This document shows positions 21,801 through 30,700 of a stretch of DNA of 39,392 bases, piece after piece. A program made the translations under genes and the position numbers. How positions within the stretch are numbered: position 1 is the first letter of the stretch; every line of letters begins with the position of its first letter. The notes below the pieces were generated by a model that worked only from the letters and a program-made list of their open reading frames with translations, was not told the DNA's origin and searched no databases. This DNA comes from Microcaldota archaeon (lineage in GTDB: Archaea > Micrarchaeota > Micrarchaeia > Norongarragalinales > UBA8480), in the NCBI GenBank assembly GCA_013425325.1, contig JACCLL010000085.1, forward strand, positions 1 to 39,392, written 5' to 3'.

Positions 21801-24800
21801 GAGCGAGTTCGCCGACGGGCGAAGCCGAGTAAAGTTCGCGCGCTTCCGGCGTGGCGGGCTCCGGGAAGACGACCACCAATACGCTCTTTTCAGTCGAGTT
21901 TCCCGTGCGCGTTCCAGTGAAAGTGATTTTCAGGTTTCCGTCTCCCTGCCTTACGGAAGTGCAGCGCACGAGCTGCGCGTCCCCAGCGGACATTGAGGCG
22001 GGAAGCTCGCATTCGACTGGAGCGTCTCCGCTTGCGGAAATTTCCGCCGGCTCGAGCAAGTTGTTCGCAAGGGTCAGGAAGCGGTATTGGCCGGGCGACT
22101 TGAACGACAGTTTCATTGGGCCCTGGGTCCGCTCGTTGTTCCAGTCGTCCGCGTAGTTGACGAAAACGCCGTGCAGCGAGTTGTTGACGTCGAACACGCG
22201 GTTGTAGACGCAGCCGTTCCTGCTCCTTGAAATCTTTATTTTCACTGGAAGAGCCCAAGTGCCCTGCCAGTCCTTCTGGTTCTTTGCATGGAACGTGATC
22301 GAACCGTTTATCCAACCGTCTTTGGCGACGCAGCCGTTTGCGTCAATCCAATCCGAACTCGCGGCCGAGAGGCTGGCTTCAATTACGAGGCGGTTGCACT
22401 GGCGGTTCTGGAAGTCAAGCGCAAGGTTCGCGGGAGTTCCAACGAGTTGGCCCGAGAAGTAAATGCGGTCGCGGGAAATTATTTGGGAGAACGCCTGCTG
22501 GTCTATTGGCGACGAAATGCTTTCCACGTAATGCTCTCCCGAGTAGGGGTAGAGCAACTGGCTTCCTGAATTGTAGAGGCAGACTTCCTTCTTGTCGCTC
22601 TGGTGCTCGTCGCTAAGCGAGAAAGTGAGGTTGGCGGGCGAGCCGCTCAAGTAATCGCCGGTTCCGTGCACGCTGACCGGACCGGACGCGTCGCACGGCA
22701 GAATCGACCACTCTTCTCCTTCGGGAATGGTTGTTTCCCACAGCGTTGAACCGTCGGCTTGCTTGACTTCCCGGCCTATGGCACTTTCGGGGAAAACTAT
22801 TCTGCGGACTGACGAAACGCTTACGGCAACCGAGCCGCGTACGTCAAGCGGCATGCACGAGTCGAAGTCTACTTTATAGCGCCTCGGCGGTCCCTCGTAG
22901 CCCGGCGGAAGAATTATTGTCACCGGCTGGCGCTGGGTAATAGACAAAAGTTTTTGGTCGTCGTCGGTAATGTCGAGGCAGGTGTAAACCTTTATTTTAG
23001 AGCCGGGCGGAACGCGTATTCTTCCGCTCCTGCCGGTTCCTTCAAGGGAAGCGCCTTCGACGAAAACCGCTCTCGCTGCGGGCGTCGTGTGCGTGAACTT
23101 GCCGCTTTTCGCGCGAATAGTCAAACGAGTGCACTCGGACAAGTTTGCCATGACGCCGCCGGCGACTTGATAGGCTTGCGCGTCGGACGGGAGTTCGAGA
23201 ATCGTTTCCTCGTCGTACTGGAAATCCATTTCGCCCAAGTCGGTTCCCGTTCTTCCGAAGGCAACCGGAGTGTTGGGCGGAATTTGCGCGATTACTCCGT
23301 AGCCAGGCGCTTGCGCAATCGGAGTGTTCGGCGGAAGAATGACGTACGCATTGCGCAGGTTCACCCTCAAGCCCATTGCATCGGGTTGTTGCTGCGCGTC
23401 GGCCGGAAGCTGGATGAAAACCACTGTCGGAAAACGCACTATCACGCTGTTGCTCGACAGCGAGAGGGGCGAAACAGGGCCGACCGACTGGGCGTAGCGG
23501 GACGACATTACGAATGGAACGCCTGCCGGAACAACGGCCTGTTGCTGGTTTACTGAAGCCGTTTGTTCGAATGAAGTTCCCGACGAGTACAACGACGGGT
23601 CGCGGTAGTAAGCGGAAGTCGCGGTGGACGAGTAGTAAGGAGTATTGCCGTACGGGTCGTAGCTAAGCGAGTTCTGCGCGCGTTCGGCCGCGTAGCCGCC
23701 GTACATTGAAGAGCCTTGGTAGAACACGAGCTTGTCCTTCGAAGGCAGGAGCACTGGAATCGAGCCGTCGTCCGCAGGCTGTCCGCGGATTACGGTTCCA
23801 ACCGGGAACTTGAAGACAACCGGAACGGGAAGCGTGAACACGAGTCCGTCGTCCAGATAGCACCTCGAGGAAGCAAGGATTTCGACGTTGGCCTTGACGA
23901 GTTTCTTTACCGAAATGGACTGCATTGCAATCCTGAACTCGAGGTCCACTTCCTGCGTCGTGTCCTCGACTATGCAGCGGTCGTTCAGCGACTCGCGCGG
24001 AAGAGTTGCGGTGACGGTGAACTCGCGGGATTGCCCGGGAGCGATTTGGGCCGACAATGGCGTTATGCGGACGTTGCGCTGGCTCGACTGCTGGTTTACT
24101 ATTACGGGAAACGGACTGAGATTGGTTACGTTCAGTTTCTCGGTCTTCTTGGCTTCGCGAGGCGGGTTGATCGAAAAATCTATTTCTTCAGTCGACACTT
24201 CAACCAAGTCAGCCAACGCCTGTTGCTGAACAGAAGTCGAGGCGGTGAAGCGAACGTCGGCCTCTTGCGTGGTTTGCGCAAGCTGGCCCAACACGTGTAC
24301 TCTCCCCGAAACTTTTTCGGAAAGCGTCCCCGCCTTCATTGCAACAGTCAGAATCGCTTGGGAAACCACTGCGCTGAACCTCAACTGCTTTTCTTCCTTT
24401 GCGCGCAGCGTGAAAGCCGGTTCGCTCAGCAACAAATTAGTGTACAAGGGATTTTCGTCGGGAATTACCGCGGCGCTGACGCGCACGTCGTTCTCCAACA
24501 AGTTGGTCAAAGAAATTTCGGCGGGCTCCTGTTCGCCTTTCTCGGTTCCCGTAGTTACGCTGACTGAACTTGGTTCTATCGAAAACAGTTTTTGTGTCAC
24601 TACGTTCAGCGTTCCCTTCTTTGTACGGAAGCCTTCGGCGCTTACTTGGTAGTCGACTTCGCCGATTCTCTGCGGCTCTATTCCGTCTATTACGTAAACG
24701 CCTTCCGCGTGCTGCGCGCTTCCTTCCTCGGACGCGCCAGACGACTCGAAGGTTGTTCCGAGCGCGTCGTCCTCCACTCCCAACGAAACTCTTGCGCTGG

Positions 24801-27693
24801 AAACGGGTTGGCCGTACGCGTCGGTTACTGTAAACGTGACTTTGTTTTGCTCAAGCGCCTTCAGCAAGGTCGGCCTTACTTCGACTTTGAGGCTGTTGCG
24901 GCTGTTTGAAACGCTGACTGAAAAAGTTTTTTCAACCGAGTCCTCGCCGCTTGAAACAGCCAGCGAAAGCAGGGCGTCCTGCGCGTAAGCCCTTGCTTTT
25001 ATTCTGAAGCTTCCGTCGCCTGTGACGGACGGCAGCGAAATTTCCTGCGTGCCTTCCGCAGCGGGCTTGGCCGGCACGCGGCTGCCGCCGCTTATTGCCT
25101 CAATTAATTGCAGGGCAGTGCTCTCGGTTGAAAGCGTTGCCTGCGCCTTTGCCTGTGAAACTACTTTAAACTTTAAGTTGAATTCCTCGGGAACGACTGC
25201 CTCGAACGTCCCGGAACCCGTTTTTCCGGTCACGCCCTCCAAGTACGCCTGCACGCACAGGCTTCCGGAGCACTCGCCTTGGAAGCTTACTTCAAAGTTT
25301 CCCGACAGCGTGGTAGTTGCAAGGAGCTCTGGCTTGGAAACTCCCGCTGCCGCGTCCTGGGGGTCGCGCAGGACTCCCGTCGCAGTGGTGAAAGCAGTCC
25401 TGTGGCTGAGCGAAACAGTTGCCAAGGAAACTGCTTTCGTCCTGAACACTACCTTGATTTCTTTCGACCCGTTGAACGAGCCGAAGCGGAACCGCGCCCA
25501 CTTGTAGCCTTCCTGGTTCAAGGAATGGGAAGTGCCGACTGTCGACGGAAGCTGTGGAACGCCGCCGGTTGCGCTTGCATTGATTTGTTCGGTGGTGTTC
25601 AACACTTCAAGCGAAATGGGAGTGGGCGTAGCCGGAGTAGTTCCTTGTTCTTCGTAGGCCGCCGCGGAAAAGTCCGCGCCTCCCTCGACGAAAGCGTCGG
25701 GAGCGTAGTAATCAATTATTTCAGCAGGCTCCTGGTCGAGGCCGCCTTGCGGGTTTCCCAGCAAGACAAACGCTTCGGCCGAGTCGAACGAAGCGGGGGG
25801 CGCTCGAATCAAGTACTTCGCCGAGTAAACGGTTGCAGGATCGAGGGTTGAAACCTTCTTGCCCTTCGAGTCGAAGACGCCGAGGAAAGTCAAGCGAATC
25901 GACGCGGCGACCGCCGAGCTGACTATTCTAACCGACTCGTTCAACGAAGCGCCGCCCGTAACTTGAACGGTTGCAGAATGCGTTCCATAACCGGAAGCGG
26001 CGACGGAGTAGGTTGCGGTTCCTTCTTCCGCTTGAACCGAACACTTGCCGTTGTTGCCGGCAGTGCAGTTGACCGCGTTTCCGGCTGCATCGCTCAACGA
26101 AACCAGCGCGCCTGCAACGGGAGCGTTGGAATAGTAGTCGATTACTTCGAATTCAATGCTTGCCTTCGCGGGCGCAAGCTGTACTGCTACAATGTTAGTT
26201 TGGCCGGGCGTGAGCGTGAACTGCGTCGAGCCAACTTGGTTGCCGGAAGTGGCGCGGGCTTCGTAGCCGCCGACCGCGAAGTTAGTGAAACTGGTTTTTC
26301 CGTCCAACCCAGTGCGTTGCTCGGGAACTCCGGTCGGATAGCCGTTGGAATAGAATACGGCGACTTGAGCAGCCGGCGCCGGCACGCCGTTCTTGTCGGA
26401 AACTCTTACTTCCAGTTCAGCGGAGTTAGAGGAAGTAGGCGTTTCGAGGGTTAACGTGAATTCTCCTCCGCCGCCGACGAACAGCGACGACGGAAGCAGT
26501 CCTTGCTTGAAAGCAGTCACGAGACAGTCTTCGCCTGCCGGCGCGTCGAACGAAGTGACTCCCTCCGCCGGCGTTGACTCCTCTCTCTTCGACAAAGGCA
26601 GGCCGCAGTAAAGCATTATAGTCGGGCTTTCAACGAAATTGCCGTCCTCGTCAACCACGCTTACTGCAATGGCTTTTGAGTTGTCGGCGGTTTTTTTGAC
26701 TAGGCGGATGGTTACGTAGTTGTCGCCGGCTTCCGCGGTCTGCACTGCACTTGATTTTGACAGAAATCCGTCCGCTTTTGCCAAGACGCTGAACGAAGCG
26801 CCGACTGGAACGTCGACTGCCTCGGTTGCGCCGTCAGCGTCAGTAGAAAGAGTTGCGAGGGTGCCGTCGGTTCCGTTTACCCTGACTTCGACAGTAGCGT
26901 TTTCTATTGACGCGCCTTCCAAGCCCGTTGACTCGCGCACGAAAACGTGGAGTTTCGCCTGCGGCGTTTCCCCTATTTTCCACATTCTTATTACTTGAGG
27001 GGCAGTGTTAACCAAGCCAACCGGAATAGTTCTTTCCTCGGGCCTGTAACCGGGCGCGTCCGCAGTAACAACGTAGTTAGTGTTGGCGTCCACGTCGAAG
27101 GAAACAATTGAACCGAAACGCGTTTCTATCTGCCGGCCCTTGTTTTCCGTCCACAGCGAAACGTTGGCTGCAAGCGGGCCGTCTATCTGAATCCGGAGGG
27201 TAACCCGCAACAAAAGTTTTTTAGTCAGCTTGAGCGAACTGCTCTTCGGCGTTCCGGCCGCAAGAGTATACGAATCGGTAGTCGGCTCGTAGTCCGGGCC
27301 GGCATTCGCTTCGGCGGTCACTTCGCCGGCCGGAACATTGGAGAAGTAAACGTATCCGTTTTCGTCGGTAGTATTCTGGCCGATCGGGCCTACTCCCGCA
27401 AGGCGGAGTGCGACGACGGCTCCCGACAAGGGCGAGCCGGCTTCGTCGACTACCCGCAGCCTCAGCGTAGTGGAAGTCGGAATCAGCATGGGGCCGACTA
27501 CGCTGAACCACAGCGCGGCAAAAACGATTGCAAGAATGATTGCCACGAACAAGGGCAGGGCCGGAATTCCTCTTTCCTCAAGCGCGTCGCAAACGCCCCT
27601 GAGCGGAATGCCTTTTTCGTCGCACCACTCTAGAAAGCCTTCCCACTTTTCCTGCACGCCGGCATAGAATTCTTCCAAACTCAATCCTTTCAA
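18847..27693 (-). CDS. Giant membrane-anchored surface protein 1 with tandem carboxypeptidase-regulatory-like domains
   Basis: The protein has 2948 residues. A cytosolic helix of about 45 residues and a single transmembrane segment (about 48-70, preceded by 'RGIPALPLFV') put the rest outside. About six tandem 70-90-residue beta domains (about 76-600) follow the carboxypeptidase-regulatory pattern, for example 'LRVVDEAGSPLSGAVV' with 'TDENGYVYFSNVPAGE'. A further such domain occurs later ('VTDAYGQPVSSARVSL'). Then come Ig-like/ASH-type beta domains, Pro-rich 'LP' strands near 1280-1600, a Tyr/Ser-rich stretch (about 1335-1385), Cys-containing domains, a glycine-rich hydrophobic region (about 2270-2420) and an Ala-rich helical region. 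No catalytic motif is seen. The start is TTG 27693, close after a TATA-like box (27730-27721). It is paralogous to the next giant protein. It probably forms a cell-surface stalk, coat or adhesin. Confidence 0.88.
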   Translation of the reverse strand: MKGLSLEEFYAGVQEKWEGFLEWCDEKGIPLRGVCDALEERGIPALPLFVAIILAIVFAALWFSVVGPMLIPTSTTLRLRVVDEAGSPLSGAVVALRLAGVGPIGQNTTDENGYVYFSNVPAGEVTAEANAGPDYEPTTDSYTLAAGTPKSSSLKLTKKLLLRVTLRIQIDGPLAANVSLWTENKGRQIETRFGSIVSFDVDANTNYVVTADAPGYRPEERTIPVGLVNTAPQVIRMWKIGETPQAKLHVFVRESTGLEGASIENATVEVRVNGTDGTLATLSTDADGATEAVDVPVGASFSVLAKADGFLSKSSAVQTAEAGDNYVTIRLVKKTADNSKAIAVSVVDEDGNFVESPTIMLYCGLPLSKREESTPAEGVTSFDAPAGEDCLVTAFKQGLLPSSLFVGGGGEFTLTLETPTSSNSAELEVRVSDKNGVPAPAAQVAVFYSNGYPTGVPEQRTGLDGKTSFTNFAVGGYEARATSGNQVGSTQFTLTPGQTNIVAVQLAPAKASIEFEVIDYYSNAPVAGALVSLSDAAGNAVNCTAGNNGKCSVQAEEGTATYSVAASGYGTHSATVQVTGGASLNESVRIVSSAVAASIRLTFLGVFDSKGKKVSTLDPATVYSAKYLIRAPPASFDSAEAFVLLGNPQGGLDQEPAEIIDYYAPDAFVEGGADFSAAAYEEQGTTPATPTPISLEVLNTTEQINASATGGVPQLPSTVGTSHSLNQEGYKWARFRFGSFNGSKEIKVVFRTKAVSLATVSLSHRTAFTTATGVLRDPQDAAAGVSKPELLATTTLSGNFEVSFQGECSGSLCVQAYLEGVTGKTGSGTFEAVVPEEFNLKFKVVSQAKAQATLSTESTALQLIEAISGGSRVPAKPAAEGTQEISLPSVTGDGSFRIKARAYAQDALLSLAVSSGEDSVEKTFSVSVSNSRNSLKVEVRPTLLKALEQNKVTFTVTDAYGQPVSSARVSLGVEDDALGTTFESSGASEEGSAQHAEGVYVIDGIEPQRIGEVDYQVSAEGFRTKKGTLNVVTQKLFSIEPSSVSVTTGTEKGEQEPAEISLTNLLENDVRVSAAVIPDENPLYTNLLLSEPAFTLRAKEEKQLRFSAVVSQAILTVAMKAGTLSEKVSGRVHVLGQLAQTTQEADVRFTASTSVQQQALADLVEVSTEEIDFSINPPREAKKTEKLNVTNLSPFPVIVNQQSSQRNVRITPLSAQIAPGQSREFTVTATLPRESLNDRCIVEDTTQEVDLEFRIAMQSISVKKLVKANVEILASSRCYLDDGLVFTLPVPVVFKFPVGTVIRGQPADDGSIPVLLPSKDKLVFYQGSSMYGGYAAERAQNSLSYDPYGNTPYYSSTATSAYYRDPSLYSSGTSFEQTASVNQQQAVVPAGVPFVMSSRYAQSVGPVSPLSLSSNSVIVRFPTVVFIQLPADAQQQPDAMGLRVNLRNAYVILPPNTPIAQAPGYGVIAQIPPNTPVAFGRTGTDLGEMDFQYDEETILELPSDAQAYQVAGGVMANLSECTRLTIRAKSGKFTHTTPAARAVFVEGASLEGTGRSGRIRVPPGSKIKVYTCLDITDDDQKLLSITQRQPVTIILPPGYEGPPRRYKVDFDSCMPLDVRGSVAVSVSSVRRIVFPESAIGREVKQADGSTLWETTIPEGEEWSILPCDASGPVSVHGTGDYLSGSPANLTFSLSDEHQSDKKEVCLYNSGSQLLYPYSGEHYVESISSPIDQQAFSQIISRDRIYFSGQLVGTPANLALDFQNRQCNRLVIEASLSAASSDWIDANGCVAKDGWINGSITFHAKNQKDWQGTWALPVKIKISRSRNGCVYNRVFDVNNSLHGVFVNYADDWNNERTQGPMKLSFKSPGQYRFLTLANNLLEPAEISASGDAPVECELPASMSAGDAQLVRCTSVRQGDGNLKITFTGTRTGNSTEKSVLVVVFPEPATPEARELYSASPVGELAPPQAVTQAASSEQMAAKQKVSLQDEGADEPPAPLQERVVVQSAVEEMPEADTSFITCQKFFCDAEQTRSAYVSFLSNMKSYLDSITKSQETNTFFCEHTVLGSQGLLTKSIILQKVAANQSLDEFNKMLRQEAGGAQVSNSYRDYFEGITGGSVRGCGWYKVTATIDACKAAGSHADASWRNEVGIRVRVQKIQDCEQNLANAALFLRGNSPDELGVNVGHRLSDWPSEFSRVLDLPERIMSNARSVDFSSPSTLLNMFDIGVMAVGPYATEPNERDAKAATSLYQYLYGGQEHYAAPAAYYDDGEFCWDHGKYILGTMYGIGTGLLASCLIPGGQGVCIRVAQGMAQAVAICAGMGIAETATSPPGGAVCGMVNDCISSGIYGIVSALLPTGGQVALGRGLAARVGSNIVTRTAEDITRRQALRSGLVLAGIAGGTSAAVNLLASDASETSSATVPLAASAVYASRIKATPAEAVAQTTAPTAVAGAEADLAAFFAANGIVADGALAGEIGNRVRGGAAADVALREAQDALVQAEATRLAGLPQNTLNGIAQEHGLQAVSLTDDAAITGLARARVLGAQRTEDFLRQLVGDAAVERTAAGELRILFRRGADELIDAGTFSRVTVTQGLPANIIDDVALASEMGNVNGIGTAGGRGYTMLYTQSPLTAAPAPIRAEIAQRVFASNGQLTPGMAFEQLLAEAESQGSLAQFVEGNFQRTFLARTSGLPTTTTITEDVARQVVQRWRTPGFVNSPAGLLDQQLLTTARAVETTNLIERSVIRTPAAEAATRVAGEEAAAAAAADAGAAASGGRISRARDALRRAQAGRIALQVASTLLFTTDMRPVQAELDPLVPSHIVSYHLSGSPGDSYFSTVDRLCVKTAQGCIAEESFYLGNACNSNYAACLLQTPVTSFAAASPQGYDLLMAINNPRVNAEQFFKSVFAPDDAPLTNVAVKGGTLGAAEISRLQSQREDTGTGRGAGESAS

Positions 27694-27720
27694 CCCATGT
27701 TTTACAATGCTTTTTCGTCC

Positions 27721-27742
27721 TTAAAAAAGGAAAGGAAAAAAA
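27721..27742 (-). promoter_or_regulatory. T-tracts and TATA-like box between the two giant genes
   Basis: Read on the minus strand, a run of seven T (27742-27736) follows directly after the stop of the upstream giant gene, and CCTTTTTTAA (27730-27721) lies about 30 bases before TTG 27693. The first could end the upstream transcript and the second could start the next, so the giant genes may be separate transcripts despite a 49-base gap. Confidence 0.5.
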
Positions 27743-30700
27743 TCAAATGCTTGACAACGGCGCGTAAACCCACGCGCAGTGCTGCTGCACGGCCTCCGTT
27801 CTTCCGGAACGCGTGTGGATTGCACGGAGTTGTAAGTTGTGCGCGTTCTGGCTTATCACCCAGCCTTCTTCGCAGACGAACAACTCTATTATGAAGTTAG
27901 CCCACGAAGACGAGACGCCAGTTAGCGTGGCAGTCTGTTCGCCGGTGGCGTCACCTGAAGCCACTTTCTTCCACACCCAACCCGAGGAACCGCTTGTGTT
28001 AACAGCTGCAAGGACGTAGACGTTGCCTGGAGTTGCCTTAAAGCGAGCCGTGACGGTATTGCCTTGGCTTTGGAATTCAGCGCCGTCAATTGAAACGTCC
28101 CCGTCGCCACTCTGCGAGTGGCTTCCAATTGCTCTCGACCATCCGGAGGTGTACGTAAAGGAAGGTTGAGCGCTAATTGCTGGTTGGCTGCTCGACGGCT
28201 GCGCAAGTCCGCCGCCGGCTTCGACTGCAGGAACTTGCGGAATAGTGTACTCCAACAAGTTAGCCTGCATTCCGATGACGCTTACGCGCACAATTGTTTG
28301 GCCGTTATCGTCGCTGTTCAGTTGCTTGAGGCCTATGGCAAGAAGCAGCGTGTCTCCGAACGAGTTCGACTTCAAGTCTATTCCAGTACAGCCGGCGTCA
28401 CGATTCGCAGGCACGTCGGAGTGGCCGAGCAAAGCGATTCCGGAGTAAGTGCAGGTTTGCGTCCGGTCCGACTGGCCGGATGTTTTCTTGATCACATCTA
28501 TTTGTATTTTGCGGTTTGCTTTCACAAACGCGAAAGCAGGATAGGCTCGTGTAAATGAGGGTTGGTTTCCCCACGCGAAGATTATGTTCGGCTGGAATTC
28601 AACCGTCAAGCCGCACGTCGCAAAGGATGAAAGGGGACATGCGAGGTCGTAGTCGAATGCCGTAAACGCAGGCACGTGAATAGAGGTTACTGCAGACGTG
28701 GTTGGTGCCGACGGCTGCGTTGGCGGCCGTGGTTCGACAATGCGCAAGTGAGTAAGGCTGGCTCCGGCTGGGGTAATCTCTGCGCCCGGACAGCGTGCAA
28801 CTAGTTCGAAGGGTTCCTGGCTCTGCGACAGTATAATCGTCTTGCAAGGCAGGTTAGTTCCGCGGAAGTAGCTCAAGTCGTACGACTCGTCTGCGAAGTA
28901 CTGCAAAACGGCCTTCGTGAAGTTCAAAGCACTGTCGTCTTGCGCAACGCCGGCGGGGTATGCCCACGGGTGTTTCACGAACACTCTCAGCTCGGGCCTG
29001 CCGAAATCGCCTTCGGGCAGCATGCGGATGATTACTACGCCGTCGGTGGCGTTGATGCACTTCTTTCCGCTTACTTCGCCGCTTGCGGGGCAGTCGTTGT
29101 TCTGCCGCACGTCAAGCCAGGCCGGCGGAATACTATCGTCGTTGTAACCGCATTTTGCGGTCTCGATGTTTCCGCCCGTGTCCTCGCAGCTTACCACCAG
29201 AATTTCTTTGCCCGGCTTCAGCTCGGCGTTGGCGGACATGGGGGCGCTTACCGTTGTCGAGGTTGCAGAAGCAGCGGGAGCGCCAGTTGTTTGCGTTCCT
29301 GTTCCAGCTGGGGGCGTTTGCGTTCCAGTCGACGGCGAGCTCAGATCGCTCGCAGTCAATTGAGTAGCTGGCAAAATTATGTTTGAGTCAAGAGGAATGT
29401 TGTTGAAAGATTTTTTGTAGTTCGTACCACTACAATCAATGCCCGCGAAACCGATGGTCACGTGTTCATTGTCGCTCAACAAGACACTGAACAACAGGGA
29501 ATCGATAGTAAAACTGAAAACGGCCTGGCCCGCTTCGAAAGTATTGCCTACTTCTGAAGCATATACCGATGTTCCGTCACTCAGTTCTATCCACGCCATT
29601 TGCACGTCGCCGACGCAAGGTTGTCCTGAAGGATTGTTGAAAATAGCTGAAACGCCCACTTCTGTCTCGGCAGGAGACAGGCTCAACGGCAGTTCACTTC
29701 GAGCGTGTGAAACGGTGGCAGGCGCCTGGCCTGTTTGCGTTCCTTGCAGGAAGCCGACGATGTCGAGTTGGTCGTAGTTGATTTCCGCGGGCGTGCCTTT
29801 CACTGGTTCAGTGAGCGCCTTGAGCTTGTACTTGTTTAGCGTCGGCAGGGTTGGCGCGTCGCTGACTTGCACTTGGTAGTAGCCGCTTGGAGCTCCCGAT
29901 TGCTGGTTTGTCAAGCTCTTGTAAGCGAGGTAGGGGAAGCGGTTTTCTATTTCTGGCGTCGCCAGCCAGTCGCTTATGCCGGTTGCGGCATTGCCTATTA
30001 CGGTTTTTATCCAGCGGTAGGGCAGCGAACCGAGTTGCTGGAACCACTTGGGCTTGTTCGTTAACGTGAATGCTCCTGGCTCGTGGTAGACTGAAACCCA
30101 GTTTTGTCCGTTTGCGTCAGTGTTTCCGGCGGCTATTTGGTCGAGGATGCCCTGCAAGTCCTTTGCCCTGAGCTGCAGCAAGCGCGGCCCGTTTCCTTCC
30201 TCTCCTCCGCCGAGCGTGTCTGCTTTCTTCAGGACCAGGAAGAAGTCGGGCAACTCGCCTTGCTGGTCTATCAACGGCGACGCCGGCGGGGTAACCAATT
30301 GTCCCTGGCCCAGCGCTCTTCCAAACGCCTGGCGCAAGAGGTTTCTGGCGCGCTCGTCTCCGAAAATGCTTTCCATTGACTGCAGGTTTTGTCCCATTTG
30401 AGTTCCTTGGCAGAACACGTTCTCTATTGCGGTCCCAGCCGAGGAAGTTATTGAACCGAAGTTGACGTTTTCGTCTTCGCCTTCCTCTATTTCCTCTTCT
30501 TCTTCGTCGTAATTGTTGTCGCTGCAGGCTTTCATGAACGTCTTGCACACTGCTTCGCTCGCGCGGTCGGCAATCATTTCCGTAGCCAACTGGTTCAAGC
30601 AGTTTTCGAATCCCGCGTCCTGCAAGTCAGTGAAACTGCGTTTGTAGACGTACGGCACTTGAGAATAGGACTTGACTACGCCCAAGCGCACGGCTTCCTG

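Noticed and set aside
23716-24567. A 283-codon plus-strand frame antisense to giant protein 1, and many similar long antisense frames
   Set aside because: The translations are Arg/Gly/Ser-rich shadows caused by the codon pattern of the giant gene. No ribosome site, domain or membrane pattern supports them.
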